Assembly: GCA_046297935.1 (NCBI GenBank)
Contig: JBKBHA010000004.1
Location: forward strand, 1-64,000
Length of the DNA stretch: 64,000 nt
Source: CAYMZZ01 sp046297935
GTDB lineage: Bacteria; Bacteroidota; Bacteroidia; Chitinophagales; Chitinophagaceae
Direction: 5' to 3'
How positions within the stretch are numbered: position 1 is the stretch's first letter; every line of letters begins with the position of its first letter. Under the pieces are notes generated by a model. It was not told where the DNA came from and searched no databases. It saw nothing but the letters and a program-made list of their open reading frames with translations. A program made the translations under genes and the position numbers. Of this stretch, positions 33,838 through 42,496 are shown in pieces.

Positions 33838-35205
33838 ATGAAGATCATTAATCCTGCCACAGGTGAGGTAATTGAAGAAATACACGAAATGTCGATTGAA
33901 GCGATTGCTTCCAGTTTTGCCGAATGCCAACAGGCCCAGCCGTCGTGGGCGAACCTGCCACTTGAAAAGCGCATAGCAATACTCGAACAGTTTCGTACAC
34001 TGCTGCAGCGTGATGCGGATGAACTGGCGGCGATACTTACTTCGGAAGTTGGAAAACCCTTGTCGCAATCGCGCAATGAAATACGTGGCGCCTGCCATCG
34101 AATTGAATGGCTTTGCCGACATGCCGCCCGTTACTTGTCCGATGAAATCATGCATGAGGAACAGGGATTAACTGAAAAGATAGTATATGAGCCCCTCGGC
34201 GTGGTGGCCAATATATCGGCGTGGAACTACCCTTATCTGGTAGGTGTTAATGTAATTGTGCCTGCATTATTAGCCGGCAATGCAGTACTGTACAAACCCT
34301 CTGAACTGGCCAGCTTAACAGGCAAGGCGATTGGTCAGCGGTTGCAGGAAGCTGGCTTGCCGAAGGGTTTATTCCATGTTATTATCGGGGCTGCTGCTGC
34401 GGGTGAAGCCTTACTTGAGCTGCCATTGGATGGTTATTTTTTTACAGGCAGCTATAAAACGGGAAAGTATATATACGAACGGGTTGCTCCGAAAATGGTG
34501 CCCTGTCAGTGTGAACTGGGAGGCAAAGATCCTCTCTACGTTACAGACGATATAACCGACATAAAAGCGGTGGCAGCTGCCACAGCCGATGGTGCATTCT
34601 ACAACAACGGGCAAAGTTGCTGTTCCGTAGAACGTATTTATGTGCATGAGTCCATAGCGGAAGAATTCATCGATGCCTTTGTTGCCGAAGTGAACTCCTG
34701 GAAGCTGGGTTTGCCAACGGAAGAAGGTGTATATCTCGGTCCGCTCACGAGACAGCAACAGTCAGTGTTGCTTGAGCAGCAGGTGGCTGACGCCTTAAGC
34801 AAGGGTGCCCGACTGCTGACAGGTGGAAAGCGTGTGCAACGAAGCGGCAATTATTTTGAACCGACAGTACTGGTCAATGTGACCCAGGACATGCGAGTAA
34901 TGCGCGAGGAGTCGTTTGGTCCAATTATCGGCATCATGCAGGTAAAAGACGATAATGATGCAGTTGAAAAAATGAAGGATACGGAATATGGCCTCACTGC
35001 ATCTGTTTACTCGTCTTCTGAAGGCAGGGCCAATCGCATTCTTAAGCAGCTGGATGCCGGCACGGGTTACTGGAACTGCTGTGATCGGGTTAGTCCGGCG
35101 CTCCCCTGGAGTGGACGCAGGCATTCCGGGTTCGGTGCCACACTTTCGCATGCAGGTTTGCGCGCATTCACAAGACCAAAGGCTTATCATCTTCGACAAC
35201 AATAA
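33838..35205 (+). CDS. NAD(P)-dependent aldehyde dehydrogenase
   Basis: This 455-aa ALDH has the catalytic Cys C261 in NNGQSCCSVE and the general base E226 in CQCELGGKDP. The NAD-binding ISAWNYPYLV and KPSELASLTG segments are near 123 and 151. ESFGPIIGIM near 360 is the usual late motif. Length is normal. It is the last long gene of the block and would oxidise the gamma-glutamyl aldehyde made by the Fe-alcohol dehydrogenase. Confidence 0.93.
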   Translation: MKIINPATGEVIEEIHEMSIEAIASSFAECQQAQPSWANLPLEKRIAILEQFRTLLQRDADELAAILTSEVGKPLSQSRNEIRGACHRIEWLCRHAARYLSDEIMHEEQGLTEKIVYEPLGVVANISAWNYPYLVGVNVIVPALLAGNAVLYKPSELASLTGKAIGQRLQEAGLPKGLFHVIIGAAAAGEALLELPLDGYFFTGSYKTGKYIYERVAPKMVPCQCELGGKDPLYVTDDITDIKAVAAATADGAFYNNGQSCCSVERIYVHESIAEEFIDAFVAEVNSWKLGLPTEEGVYLGPLTRQQQSVLLEQQVADALSKGARLLTGGKRVQRSGNYFEPTVLVNVTQDMRVMREESFGPIIGIMQVKDDNDAVEKMKDTEYGLTASVYSSSEGRANRILKQLDAGTGYWNCCDRVSPALPWSGRRHSGFGATLSHAGLRAFTRPKAYHLRQQ

Positions 35206-35234
35206 GTACAGTTGATCATTGTAACATTGGGCAC

Positions 35235-35378
35235 ATGGTAAGGTTGGCCGAAAGCAAAATTCATTTACAGAATCTTGTTGATGCGCGCATAGGACTATTT
35301 GAAAAAAATGTGGACGCATACCATTTCGAGTGTACCTTTGCACTACTGTATTTTTATGCGCCAGCGGAACTCAGATAG
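35235..35378 (+). CDS. Doubtful 47-aa frame after the aldehyde dehydrogenase
   Basis: An ATG frame of 47 codons (MVRLAESKIHLQNLVDARIG...) starts 29 bp after the aldehyde dehydrogenase stop and ends 18 bp before a strong hairpin terminator. It has a helical N-terminal half and an aromatic-rich C-terminal half, with no known domain. A possible cydA promoter box lies inside it. It may be chance. Confidence 0.2.
   Translation: MVRLAESKIHLQNLVDARIGLFEKNVDAYHFECTFALLYFYAPAELR
35333..35340 (+). promoter_or_regulatory. Possible cydA promoter -7 box (TACCTTTG)
   Basis: TACCTTTG fits TAnnTTTG and would start a transcript near 35347, giving a leader of about 90 nt before cydA. No TTTG is found about 18 bp upstream, so support is weak. 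Confidence 0.3.
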
Positions 35379-35396
35379 CAACACATTTATATAACT

Positions 35397-35425
35397 AAAA
35401 GCGGACATCTTGTCCGCTTTTTTTA
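35397..35425 (+). terminator. Strong hairpin with T tract, 11 bp ahead of cydA
   Basis: AAAAGCGGACA / TGTCCGCTTTT form a perfect 11-bp stem with a TCT loop, followed by more T. It is the natural end of the ethanolamine/fucose transcript. The cydA ATG is only 11 bp past the T tract, so any cydA promoter located upstream must read through it. Confidence 0.8.
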
Positions 35426-35436
35426 TACCCTGAACT

Positions 35437-36816
35437 ATGGATGTTGAAATACTTTCCCGGATTCAATTCGCATTCACCATTGCGTTTCACTACATCTACC
35501 CGCCGTTGAGTATTGGTTTGGGTTTGGTGTTGGTGATCATGGAGGGGATGTATTTGCGAACCGGAAACAAACTGTATGAGCAAATGACCCGTTTCTGGAT
35601 CCGCATATTTGCCCTCATTTTCGGAATAGGTGTGGCCACTGGTATCATCATGGAATTTGAATTTGGTACTAACTGGGCTGTTTACTCAAGGTATGTGGGG
35701 GATATATTCGGAAGCGCCCTTGCTGCCGAAGGAATTTTTGCTTTTGCACTGGAGAGTGGCTTTTTAGGTATTCTGATTTTTGGCTGGAATAGGGTAGGCC
35801 CGAAAGTGCATTTTTTTTCAACTGTGATGGTTTTTCTTGGGTCGCTGTTTAGCGCAGTGTGGATTGTGGTAGCTAATAGCTGGCAACAAACGCCTGCGGG
35901 GTTTCACATTGTGGGCGAAGGGATGAACGCGCGGGCCGAGATCACCGATTTCTGGGCTATGGTGTTTAACCCTTCGAGTATGGAAAGGCTGGTACATGTG
36001 TGGATAGGTGCTTTCCTTGCAGGTGCTTTTCTGGTGATGAGCGTGAATGCCTGGTATATTTTGAAGGGTAGGCATTTGCATATTGCCAAACCCGCCTTTC
36101 GGATTTCGTTGGCGGTAGCTTGTTTCTTTTCGCTGGCACAGTTGTTTGCCGGGCACAAAAGCGCCGAGGGAGTAGCCCGAAATCAACCCGCGAAGCTGGC
36201 AGCGCTCGAGGGTCACTACGACAGCAGTGCTGTTGCCGACATGTATCTGTTTGGATGGGTGGATAATGCATCGCAAACAACCAGAGGCCTGGCCATACCC
36301 GGCGGACTGAGCTTTTTGTTGCATCAGGATTTTAAGAAGCCGGTTACCGGACTAAATGCAATAGCACCTGATGATCGACCCTCGCAGGTAAACGCCATTT
36401 TTCAGTTTTATCATTTAATGGTGGCTCTGGGTATGCTGATGATCGCGTTGACCGTTTACGCCTCCTGGTGTTGGTGGCGGGGAAAGCTTTTTGAGAAACG
36501 TTGGCTGATGCTATTGTTTGTATGGGCTGTACTATTGCCACAGATAGCGAACCAGGCTGGTTGGTTTGCGGCTGAAATGGGTCGTCAACCCTGGGTAGTA
36601 TACGGCCTGTTGCGTACCTCCGATGCGCTATCGAAATCAGTGAGCGCAGAACAGGTGATGTTTTCTTTGATCTTGTTTTTGTTGGTATACACGGCGCTGT
36701 TTGCCTTGTTCCTTTACCTGTTGAACAAGAAGATCAAACACGGGCCAACGGAAGCCGGCCATCCGGAACATATCGACGAAGGTTCCAAACGTGATAACCC
36801 AATTTTGACGCATTAA
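35437..36816 (+). CDS. cydA: Cytochrome bd ubiquinol oxidase subunit I
   Basis: This 459-aa integral membrane protein begins MDVEILSRIQFAFTIAFHYIYPPLSIG, which contains the conserved haem-ligand His near residue 19. GRQPWVVYGLLRTSDA near residue 385 is the other hallmark. The quinol-binding Q loop is short (CIO-like), as shown by the total length. The complex oxidises quinol and reduces oxygen to water with high affinity and tolerates sulfide, which fits the sulfide-oxidation island downstream. cydB follows after 10 bp. Confidence 0.96.
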   Translation: MDVEILSRIQFAFTIAFHYIYPPLSIGLGLVLVIMEGMYLRTGNKLYEQMTRFWIRIFALIFGIGVATGIIMEFEFGTNWAVYSRYVGDIFGSALAAEGIFAFALESGFLGILIFGWNRVGPKVHFFSTVMVFLGSLFSAVWIVVANSWQQTPAGFHIVGEGMNARAEITDFWAMVFNPSSMERLVHVWIGAFLAGAFLVMSVNAWYILKGRHLHIAKPAFRISLAVACFFSLAQLFAGHKSAEGVARNQPAKLAALEGHYDSSAVADMYLFGWVDNASQTTRGLAIPGGLSFLLHQDFKKPVTGLNAIAPDDRPSQVNAIFQFYHLMVALGMLMIALTVYASWCWWRGKLFEKRWLMLLFVWAVLLPQIANQAGWFAAEMGRQPWVVYGLLRTSDALSKSVSAEQVMFSLILFLLVYTALFALFLYLLNKKIKHGPTEAGHPEHIDEGSKRDNPILTH

Positions 36817-36826
36817 TTGAACTGAT

Positions 36827-37873
36827 ATGCCCGATCATATTGAAACGATTTTAGGTCTTGATTTGAATACCTGGTGGTTTTTAGTTTTTGGGGCCGTTAT
36901 TTCAGGGTATGCCATTCTGGATGGCTTCGATCTGGGCGCAGGCGCACTGCACCTTTTTCTTAAGAAGGAAGAGAGCCGCCGAATTGCATTAAATGCCATT
37001 GGTCCTATTTGGGATGGCAATGAAGTATGGCTGGTGATTGGCGGCGGCGCTCTGTTTGCCGGTTTTCCGGTTGCCTATGCCGCTATCTTCTCTGCCTTCT
37101 ACGTTCCATTCTTCGTATTTCTGATTGGAATTATCTGGCGGGCTGTGGCAATTGAATTCAGAAGTAAGGAGCCGGGTAAGTTATGGCGGCTCACATGGGA
37201 TATTGTTTATTCATTTGCCTGTGTGGTAATTGCTCTGTCGCTGGGGCTGATGCTGGGAAATGTGGCGCAAGGCCTGCCTTTGAATGCGGAGGGTGAATTC
37301 ACCGGCAACTGGATGAGCTTCTTCAATCCGTTGTCCATCATGGTAGCTGTTACCACGCTTGCGCTGTTTATGATGCATGGTGCAATCTTTCTGGCTATGA
37401 AAACCGAGAACCGTTTATACACCAAACTGACTATTCTTGCCAGGAACTTCACTGTATTTTTTGTAATGGCTTTCGCCATCACTACCGTTTACACGCTTTT
37501 GTATGTTCCTCACCTGAGCGATCGCATCAGATCGGAACCGGCATTTTTTATTTTTCCATTAATCATGATGCTGGCCATTGCAAATATTCCAAGGTTGTTG
37601 AAAAAAGGAAAGTACCGGCATGCTTTTGTCAGTTCGGCCATCACTATTGCGTCACTGTTAATAATGGTTGCTATTGAGATATTCCCCAATTTATTGTATG
37701 CCAGCAATCAACCCGAGTGGAGTATAACTATTAACAATGCTGCTTCGTCACCTAAGACGATGAAGATATTGCTGACTATTGCCGCCATTGGCACACCCCT
37801 GGTGGCCATCTACACGGGCTTCGTATTTTGGACTTTCAAGGGAAAAGTGAAGCTGGATGATATGAGCTATTAG
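36827..37873 (+). CDS. cydB: Cytochrome bd ubiquinol oxidase subunit II
   Basis: This 348-aa subunit has eight to nine membrane helices. GYAILDGFDLGAGALHLF near residue 25 and NAIGPIWDGNEVWLVIGGGALFAGFP near 60 are the CydB signatures. No cydX-like small gene or cydCD exporter is seen next to it. It converges on the DUF983 gene with 13 bp between stops. Confidence 0.96.
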   Translation: MPDHIETILGLDLNTWWFLVFGAVISGYAILDGFDLGAGALHLFLKKEESRRIALNAIGPIWDGNEVWLVIGGGALFAGFPVAYAAIFSAFYVPFFVFLIGIIWRAVAIEFRSKEPGKLWRLTWDIVYSFACVVIALSLGLMLGNVAQGLPLNAEGEFTGNWMSFFNPLSIMVAVTTLALFMMHGAIFLAMKTENRLYTKLTILARNFTVFFVMAFAITTVYTLLYVPHLSDRIRSEPAFFIFPLIMMLAIANIPRLLKKGKYRHAFVSSAITIASLLIMVAIEIFPNLLYASNQPEWSITINNAASSPKTMKILLTIAAIGTPLVAIYTGFVFWTFKGKVKLDDMSY

Positions 37874-37886
37874 ACTAAGCTGGCCC

Positions 37887-38384
37887 CTACCAGTTGTTGG
37901 AGTGGTCAGCGTTGGTACGCTCCGGTTTCGCTGCAGGACCGTTTTCTCTCCAGAAAGGATCGTATTTTACAAACCAGGAAATCCATAAGCTGCGGCTTAC
38001 GCGCATCAGCCAGGGCTGTAGAAGTATCAATAAAACGGCATTAACGCCCATCCAGACAAAAAAGCGATTATCGCTGGTAGATAAGCCCACTATTACCCAC
38101 CAGGCCACAAGGCTTGCCACACTAATGGCAACGGTAAGTGCATAGCTGACATAGCTGGTGCCATAGTAAAAACCAACTTCTATTTCCGTGGGCTGGCCGC
38201 ACACAGGGCAGTCCCGATTCATATCCATATTTTTTTTGAAACGAAAAGTGACCGGATGTTTGAAAAGCTTTCCTTCACGACAACGTGGGCAGCGACAACC
38301 AAGGGCAGAGGTAATATAAGAGCGATGGGCAGAATGCTCAGCCATGTTTAAAGTTTTCGTTTCGTTATCTGGCAATGTGTTCAT
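37887..38384 (-). CDS. DUF983 membrane protein with two CxxC zinc-ribbon motifs
   Basis: This 165-aa protein starts with a zinc-ribbon-like segment (CRCPRCREGKLF near residue 30 and CPVCGQP near 60). Two membrane helices follow (about 78-102 and 108-128), then a basic tail ending near YDPFWRENG. Function unknown; DUF983 proteins are common in Bacteroidota and alphaproteobacteria near respiratory genes. It follows the DUF6132 gene with a 1-bp gap. Confidence 0.85.
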   Translation of the reverse strand: MNTLPDNETKTLNMAEHSAHRSYITSALGCRCPRCREGKLFKHPVTFRFKKNMDMNRDCPVCGQPTEIEVGFYYGTSYVSYALTVAISVASLVAWWVIVGLSTSDNRFFVWMGVNAVLLILLQPWLMRVSRSLWISWFVKYDPFWRENGPAAKPERTNADHSNNW

Positions 38385-38385
38385 A

Positions 38386-38610
38386 TCAGGACGGATCGGC
38401 TGATGAATCAGCTTTTTTTCGTGGCGTTGAAAAAATACTAAAAAGCAACCCGCCCATCACAGCGCCGTAAATGGTACTGTTGGGCCAGCGGGAAGTGATC
38501 ATGCAGGTACCTGAATTACAGCCTATTTGCTGCCAATAGAGGAATCCACCAATTGCTCCCAGTAATACTCCGGCAATAATCCATTTGTTGCTTCTCAGCC
38601 AGGCCTTCAT
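38386..38610 (-). CDS. Small DUF6132-type membrane protein
   Basis: This 74-aa protein has two membrane helices (WIIAGVLLGAIGGFLYW and TIYGAVMGGLLFSIF) around a conserved IGCNSGTCMITSRWPNS loop with two cysteines. This is the pattern of DUF6132, a small family common in Bacteroidota. The cysteine pair could bind a metal or sulfur species. It is co-transcribed with the DUF983 gene. Confidence 0.8.
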   Translation of the reverse strand: MKAWLRSNKWIIAGVLLGAIGGFLYWQQIGCNSGTCMITSRWPNSTIYGAVMGGLLFSIFSTPRKKADSSADPS

Positions 38611-38728
38611 ATCAATCAGTTTTCTTTTCTATTGGTTAAACGGCAAATTTACGAATAAGTGTTGGTAGACAGGGCGCGCTTCGAAAAGCAAAGTAAAGCC
38701 TCAATTTCTTAGCTGGCGGTGATCTTTG

Positions 38729-39925
38729 TTACATTTTGCCAGGTAGTATTTTATTCCAGTACAGCCAGGGCAATATCCTTCGTTTTAGCTGGTACATTGT
38801 CCACCGTTCCTTGCTTTGGTCGAAAGGAAAAGTTTCGGTGGGATTATTGTCGTAATCGAACTCGCATAGTACCAGCTTGCCGTAGCCGGTAACTACCGGA
38901 CAACTGGTATAACCATTGTAAGCCGCCTTCAATTCTTTGCCGTTTATTGCAGCCAACAAATTTTCTACCAGTACAGGTGCCTGTTTTCGGATAGCGGCGC
39001 CGGTTCGCGACGTAGGCAGAGAGGACGCATCACCGAGGGAAAACACGTTGGGGTACCTCTTATGCTGCAGCGTGAACTTGTCAACATCAACCCAGCCGGC
39101 TTCATTAGCTAGACTGCTATGCCTTACAAATTCAGGAGCGCTTTGCGGTGGGGTTACGTGTATCATGTCAAAATCCACCCAATACTCCTGGCCCTTGTTT
39201 TGCTCGCCGAAGCCAACAAATTTCGCAAGTTTTGCAGGTCCGTCGATCTCAACCAGTTTCGTGAAGAAATGGATTTGTACCCGATCCCGCTCGGCCACCT
39301 TCTTAAGGGTCTTTTCGTACTTGTCTACGCCGAATAATCTGGTGCCGCCACTCCAGTATTGAATATTCGTTTTTTCCAGCAGTCCGTTTTTACGGAAATG
39401 ATCCGCAGCCAGCCACATGATCTTATGCGGCGCACCACCACATTTAACGGGAGTGTTGGGATTGGTGAAAAGGGCGTTACCTCCCTTAAAGTTTTTCAAG
39501 CATTCCCAGGTATAGGGTGCCAGGTGATACAGGTAGTTGGAAGTAACCCCATTTTTGCCGAGCGTTTCCTCCAGACCTTTGATTTCATTCCAGTTCAGTT
39601 GAATACCGGGCGCCACTATCAGATACTGGTAACCGACTTTGTCGCCGTTGTTTAACGTAACCATGTTTTGATCGGGTTCAAAACTTTTTACTGATTGTCG
39701 AATCCAGATAGCTCCTTTCGGAATTACAGACGACTCGGATCTCACCGTTTTGCGCGGATCAAATACACCTGCACCAACAAGTGTCCATGCAGGTTGATAA
39801 TAGTGCTTGTCGGAAGGCTCAATGATTGCAATATCAAGATTGTGTTGTCTACGCAGTAGTTGAGCAGCAACTGAAATGCCGGCATTTCCACCGCCTACAA
39901 CGAGTATTTTGTGATGAAGTGTCAT
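38729..39925 (-). CDS. Sulfide:quinone oxidoreductase family flavoprotein
   Basis: This 398-aa FAD protein starts at HHKILVVGGGNAGISVAAQLL. A longer upstream frame is discarded because the FAD-binding fold begins here and family members start at this point. The redox cysteine in NTPVKCGGAPHK near residue 160 and a second Cys in GKLVLCEFDYDNNP near 345 match SQR of the human SQOR-like type, which transfers sulfur to a thiol and electrons to quinone. SLGDASSLPTSRTGAA is the second FAD segment. The divergent neighbour is a persulfide dioxygenase-rhodanese fusion that would take the product. Confidence 0.92.
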   Translation of the reverse strand: MTLHHKILVVGGGNAGISVAAQLLRRQHNLDIAIIEPSDKHYYQPAWTLVGAGVFDPRKTVRSESSVIPKGAIWIRQSVKSFEPDQNMVTLNNGDKVGYQYLIVAPGIQLNWNEIKGLEETLGKNGVTSNYLYHLAPYTWECLKNFKGGNALFTNPNTPVKCGGAPHKIMWLAADHFRKNGLLEKTNIQYWSGGTRLFGVDKYEKTLKKVAERDRVQIHFFTKLVEIDGPAKLAKFVGFGEQNKGQEYWVDFDMIHVTPPQSAPEFVRHSSLANEAGWVDVDKFTLQHKRYPNVFSLGDASSLPTSRTGAAIRKQAPVLVENLLAAINGKELKAAYNGYTSCPVVTGYGKLVLCEFDYDNNPTETFPFDQSKERWTMYQLKRRILPWLYWNKILPGKM

Positions 39926-39964
39926 ACCATTGTGTTTATCACAAGCTAGCTTTATCAGCAGCGA

Positions 39965-40044
39965 ATTTTGGTGACCAAAATCACTTATATAGCAAAGCCG
40001 ATTAGAATCATAAGTTTGTTTCGGAAAATCCTGACGATTGTCAG
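39965..40044. promoter_or_regulatory. Divergent control region with two palindromes and a promoter box
   Basis: The gap between SQR (minus) and the dioxygenase-rhodanese gene (plus) holds three signals. ATTTTGGT-G-ACCAAAAT (39965-39981) is a perfect palindrome. TAAGTTTG (40011-40018) is a plus-strand match to the TAnnTTTG -7 box. CTGAC-GATT-GTCAG (40031-40044) is a TGAC-N4-GTCA site of the general Crp/Fnr kind. A Crp/Fnr-family regulator is encoded at the far end of the island, so either palindrome could be its operator. Confidence 0.45.
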
Positions 40045-40112
40045 CAGGCACGATGAGCCAACTCATTTCTACCGGCGGGTCAGGTTTTGACATTTGTTCA
40101 AAACCGATCATC

Positions 40113-41537
40113 ATGCAAATAGAACAAATCTATACGGGCTGCCTTGCACAGGGCGCGTATTACATTGAGAGCAATGGCGAAGCGGCCATCATCGATCCAT
40201 TGCGCGAAACCCAACCTTATATGGACCGTGCGGAAAAAGACGGAGCAAAAATCAAATACATTCTGGAGACCCATTTTCATGCGGATTTTGTTAGTGGACA
40301 TCTTGACCTGGCGCATAAAACGGGTGCACAAATCGTATTTGGACCAACTGCCGCCCCCGCCTACGACGCTTATATTGCAAAAGACAACGAAGAGCTTCAA
40401 CTAGGCAATATTCGTATCAGGGTATTGCACACACCGGGTCACACTATGGAAAGCAGTTGCTTTTTGCTGATTGATGAAAATGGTAATGAGAAAGCACTCT
40501 TTACAGGCGATACATTATTCATCGGTGATGTGGGCCGCCCCGATCTTGTTCAGAAAGTGAAAGCGGAGATTACGCCGGATTATCTTGCCGGTCTTTTATT
40601 CGATTCGCTTCGCAACAAAATAATGACTTTGCCCGACTCTGTAACCGTATACCCAGGGCACGGCGCCGGAAGTGCCTGTGGCAAGAATATGAGTAAGGAA
40701 ACGACGGATACGCTCGGCAACCAAAAGAAATTCAATTATGCACTGCAACCTGATCTTACTCGTGAGGAATTTGTTAAGGCGGTGACAGATGGTCTGGTGG
40801 AGCCACCGCAATATTTTCCTTCGAACGTATTAATGAATTTGCGAGGTGGTATTCTTAGTATCGACGAAATACTGAAACATGGCACCAGAGCGCTCAACGC
40901 ACGGGAGTTTCAGGCAGCCTGGGAGGGACTTGATGCCCTGGTTATTGATACCCGGCATCAGGATGAATTTGCAAAAGAACATATTCCTGGTTCAGTGTTT
41001 ATTGGTCTCGACGACAACTTTGCCCCCTGGGTAGGTACGCTGATCACCGATTTACGTCAGGCCATTTTGTTTATTGCCGACGAAGGCCGTGAGGAAGAAG
41101 TAGTGATAAGACTGTCGAGGGTTGGCTATGACCAAACCATGGGTTACCTGGCAGGAGGCGTGGCCAGCTGGAGCGAGGCGGGCTTTGATACAGATAGTCT
41201 GCCTCAGATTACTGCTGTTGAATTTGCCGAAATATATCAAAAGCAGCCTCAAACGACTATGGTGTTGGATGCCCGCCGCAAGAGCGAGTTTGATTCCGAA
41301 CACCTGGTGGGGGCCAGCAATTTCCCACTTGATTTTGTGAACGCGAATATGAGCTCCCTCGATAAGTCAGGCACTTATTATGTTCATTGCGCTGGTGGCT
41401 ACCGTTCCGTTATTTTGATTTCCATCCTTCGGGCACGCGGATTTCAAAACCTGATCAATATTAAAGGAGGCTTTAAGGCCTTGCGCGAAACCGGGCTGTC
41501 GCTAAGCCAGTATCAGGCACCGGTTACCATGTTATAA
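40113..41537 (+). CDS. CstB-like persulfide dioxygenase-rhodanese fusion (copy 1)
   Basis: This 474-aa protein combines three domains. Residues 1-240 are a metallo-beta-lactamase-fold persulfide dioxygenase with THFHADFVSGH, HTPGHTMES and TGDTLFIGDVGRPDL (Fe ligands). Residues 265-365 are a rhodanese domain with no active-site Cys (ILFIADEGREEE). Residues 372-470 are an active rhodanese with HCAGGYRS. This pseudo-rhodanese plus active rhodanese order is that of staphylococcal CstB, which turns persulfides to thiosulfate. The start MQIEQIYTGCLAQGAYYIE is shared with copy 2; an upstream frame extension is discarded. A bidirectional terminator follows. Confidence 0.93.
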   Translation: MQIEQIYTGCLAQGAYYIESNGEAAIIDPLRETQPYMDRAEKDGAKIKYILETHFHADFVSGHLDLAHKTGAQIVFGPTAAPAYDAYIAKDNEELQLGNIRIRVLHTPGHTMESSCFLLIDENGNEKALFTGDTLFIGDVGRPDLVQKVKAEITPDYLAGLLFDSLRNKIMTLPDSVTVYPGHGAGSACGKNMSKETTDTLGNQKKFNYALQPDLTREEFVKAVTDGLVEPPQYFPSNVLMNLRGGILSIDEILKHGTRALNAREFQAAWEGLDALVIDTRHQDEFAKEHIPGSVFIGLDDNFAPWVGTLITDLRQAILFIADEGREEEVVIRLSRVGYDQTMGYLAGGVASWSEAGFDTDSLPQITAVEFAEIYQKQPQTTMVLDARRKSEFDSEHLVGASNFPLDFVNANMSSLDKSGTYYVHCAGGYRSVILISILRARGFQNLINIKGGFKALRETGLSLSQYQAPVTML

Positions 41538-41551
41538 CCCTGATGAATAGC

Positions 41552-41624
41552 AGAACGCCATTTTTTCGTTGGATTGGCACTTGCATAGGTGGCAAATCCG
41601 CTGAAAAAATGGCGTTCTTTTTAT
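41552..41624. terminator. Bidirectional terminator between convergent genes
   Basis: AGAACGCCATTTTTTC and GAAAAAATGGCGTTCT form a 16-bp perfect stem around a 35-nt loop that has weak inner pairing. T tracts flank it. It serves the persulfide dioxygenase gene on the plus strand and the thioredoxin gene on the minus strand. Confidence 0.8.
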
Positions 41625-42124
41625 TTTTGTAACATCTCTACAAATTGTGGCTGGTCGTAGTTCTCCGCCCGGTCACGTCGGAAGATTAGCTCGCCGCTTT
41701 CGTTGAAAATATAAGTTACCGGTATTCCCTGTGTTTGAAATAAAGTTGGCAAGGAGCCGGCAGCAGCATAAATAGGGAGACCAAGATTGGTTTGCTTGGC
41801 AAACTGCCTGGCAGCTTCAAAATCTTCATCCAGTGAAAGCATTACAAAAGACACTTTGTTGCTGTCAACTGCAGACGCCAGTTTTTTGATTGAAGGCATC
41901 TCTGCACGGCAGGGCGGGCACCAGGTGGCCCAAAGATTTACAAATACTTTCTTCCCTTTTAGGGCTCCAAGATCGATCGTTTGACCAGAAGCGTCGACAA
42001 GCTTCAGGGTCGGCAGGGAAGGAACGAGGGGTTTAGGCGGCGGAGTAACGGCTTCAGAATTGTTACTACTGTTGTTGCAGGAAACAAATAGAGTAATAAG
42101 AGTTAAAATAAAAAAACAGCGCAT
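41621..42124 (-). CDS. TlpA/ResA-like thioredoxin lipoprotein
   Basis: This 167-aa lipoprotein (lipobox LFVS-C16) has a serine- and proline-rich linker and a TlpA-like thioredoxin domain with the active site WATWCPPCRAEMP near residue 71. YAAAGSLPTLFQTQGIPVTYIF contains the cis-Pro loop. It acts in the periplasm as a thiol-disulfide reductant. In this island it could reduce or carry sulfane sulfur, or maintain cysteines of the transporters; ordinary cytochrome c maturation is another possibility. Confidence 0.9.
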   Translation of the reverse strand: MRCFFILTLITLFVSCNNSSNNSEAVTPPPKPLVPSLPTLKLVDASGQTIDLGALKGKKVFVNLWATWCPPCRAEMPSIKKLASAVDSNKVSFVMLSLDEDFEAARQFAKQTNLGLPIYAAAGSLPTLFQTQGIPVTYIFNESGELIFRRDRAENYDQPQFVEMLQK

Positions 42125-42135
42125 GGTTCAAAATT

Positions 42136-42450
42136 TTAAAGTTCTTCCTCCCAGTCGGACTTGAAGTTTCCTACATGTTTGTAGGAAAGATTCAGTTTTT
42201 TACGCATCTTCAAAAAGCGCAATAACCCAACCACCATTACAATGGCTGCAATAATCAGGAATGCCATTTGAATGCTGGCTCCGTAGCGTAACTCAAGCAA
42301 GCTGTTAATGCTAAGGCCGGCCACAATGAAGTAGAGCGCTGTTCGTATAAACGATAGCAGGGTGCGATCATTGGCCATTCGTGTCCGTTCAATGGCGAGT
42401 TTTTCCCGAAGTATCAGGTCTTTGTTAATATGTTGGTCAATTTTAGACAT
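42136..42450 (-). CDS. DUF202 (YidH-type) membrane protein
   Basis: This 104-aa protein has an N-terminal LAIERTRMANDRTLLSFIRTAL segment, the DUF202 signature, and two to three membrane helices up to about residue 85. Function is unknown. The start MSKIDQHINKDLILRE is preferred over an upstream ATG that would add a non-conserved extension. It lies between the YeeE/YedE genes and the TlpA gene on the same strand. Confidence 0.87.
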   Translation of the reverse strand: MSKIDQHINKDLILREKLAIERTRMANDRTLLSFIRTALYFIVAGLSINSLLELRYGASIQMAFLIIAAIVMVVGLLRFLKMRKKLNLSYKHVGNFKSDWEEEL

Positions 42451-42496
42451 CGTTGTGTTCCTTGTTTTCGATAAGAATTGCAAACAAATTACCAGC

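Noticed and set aside
40038..40112. Extended N-terminus of the first CstB-like protein
   Set aside because: The paralogue starts at the same later Met, and the extension would run over the control region.
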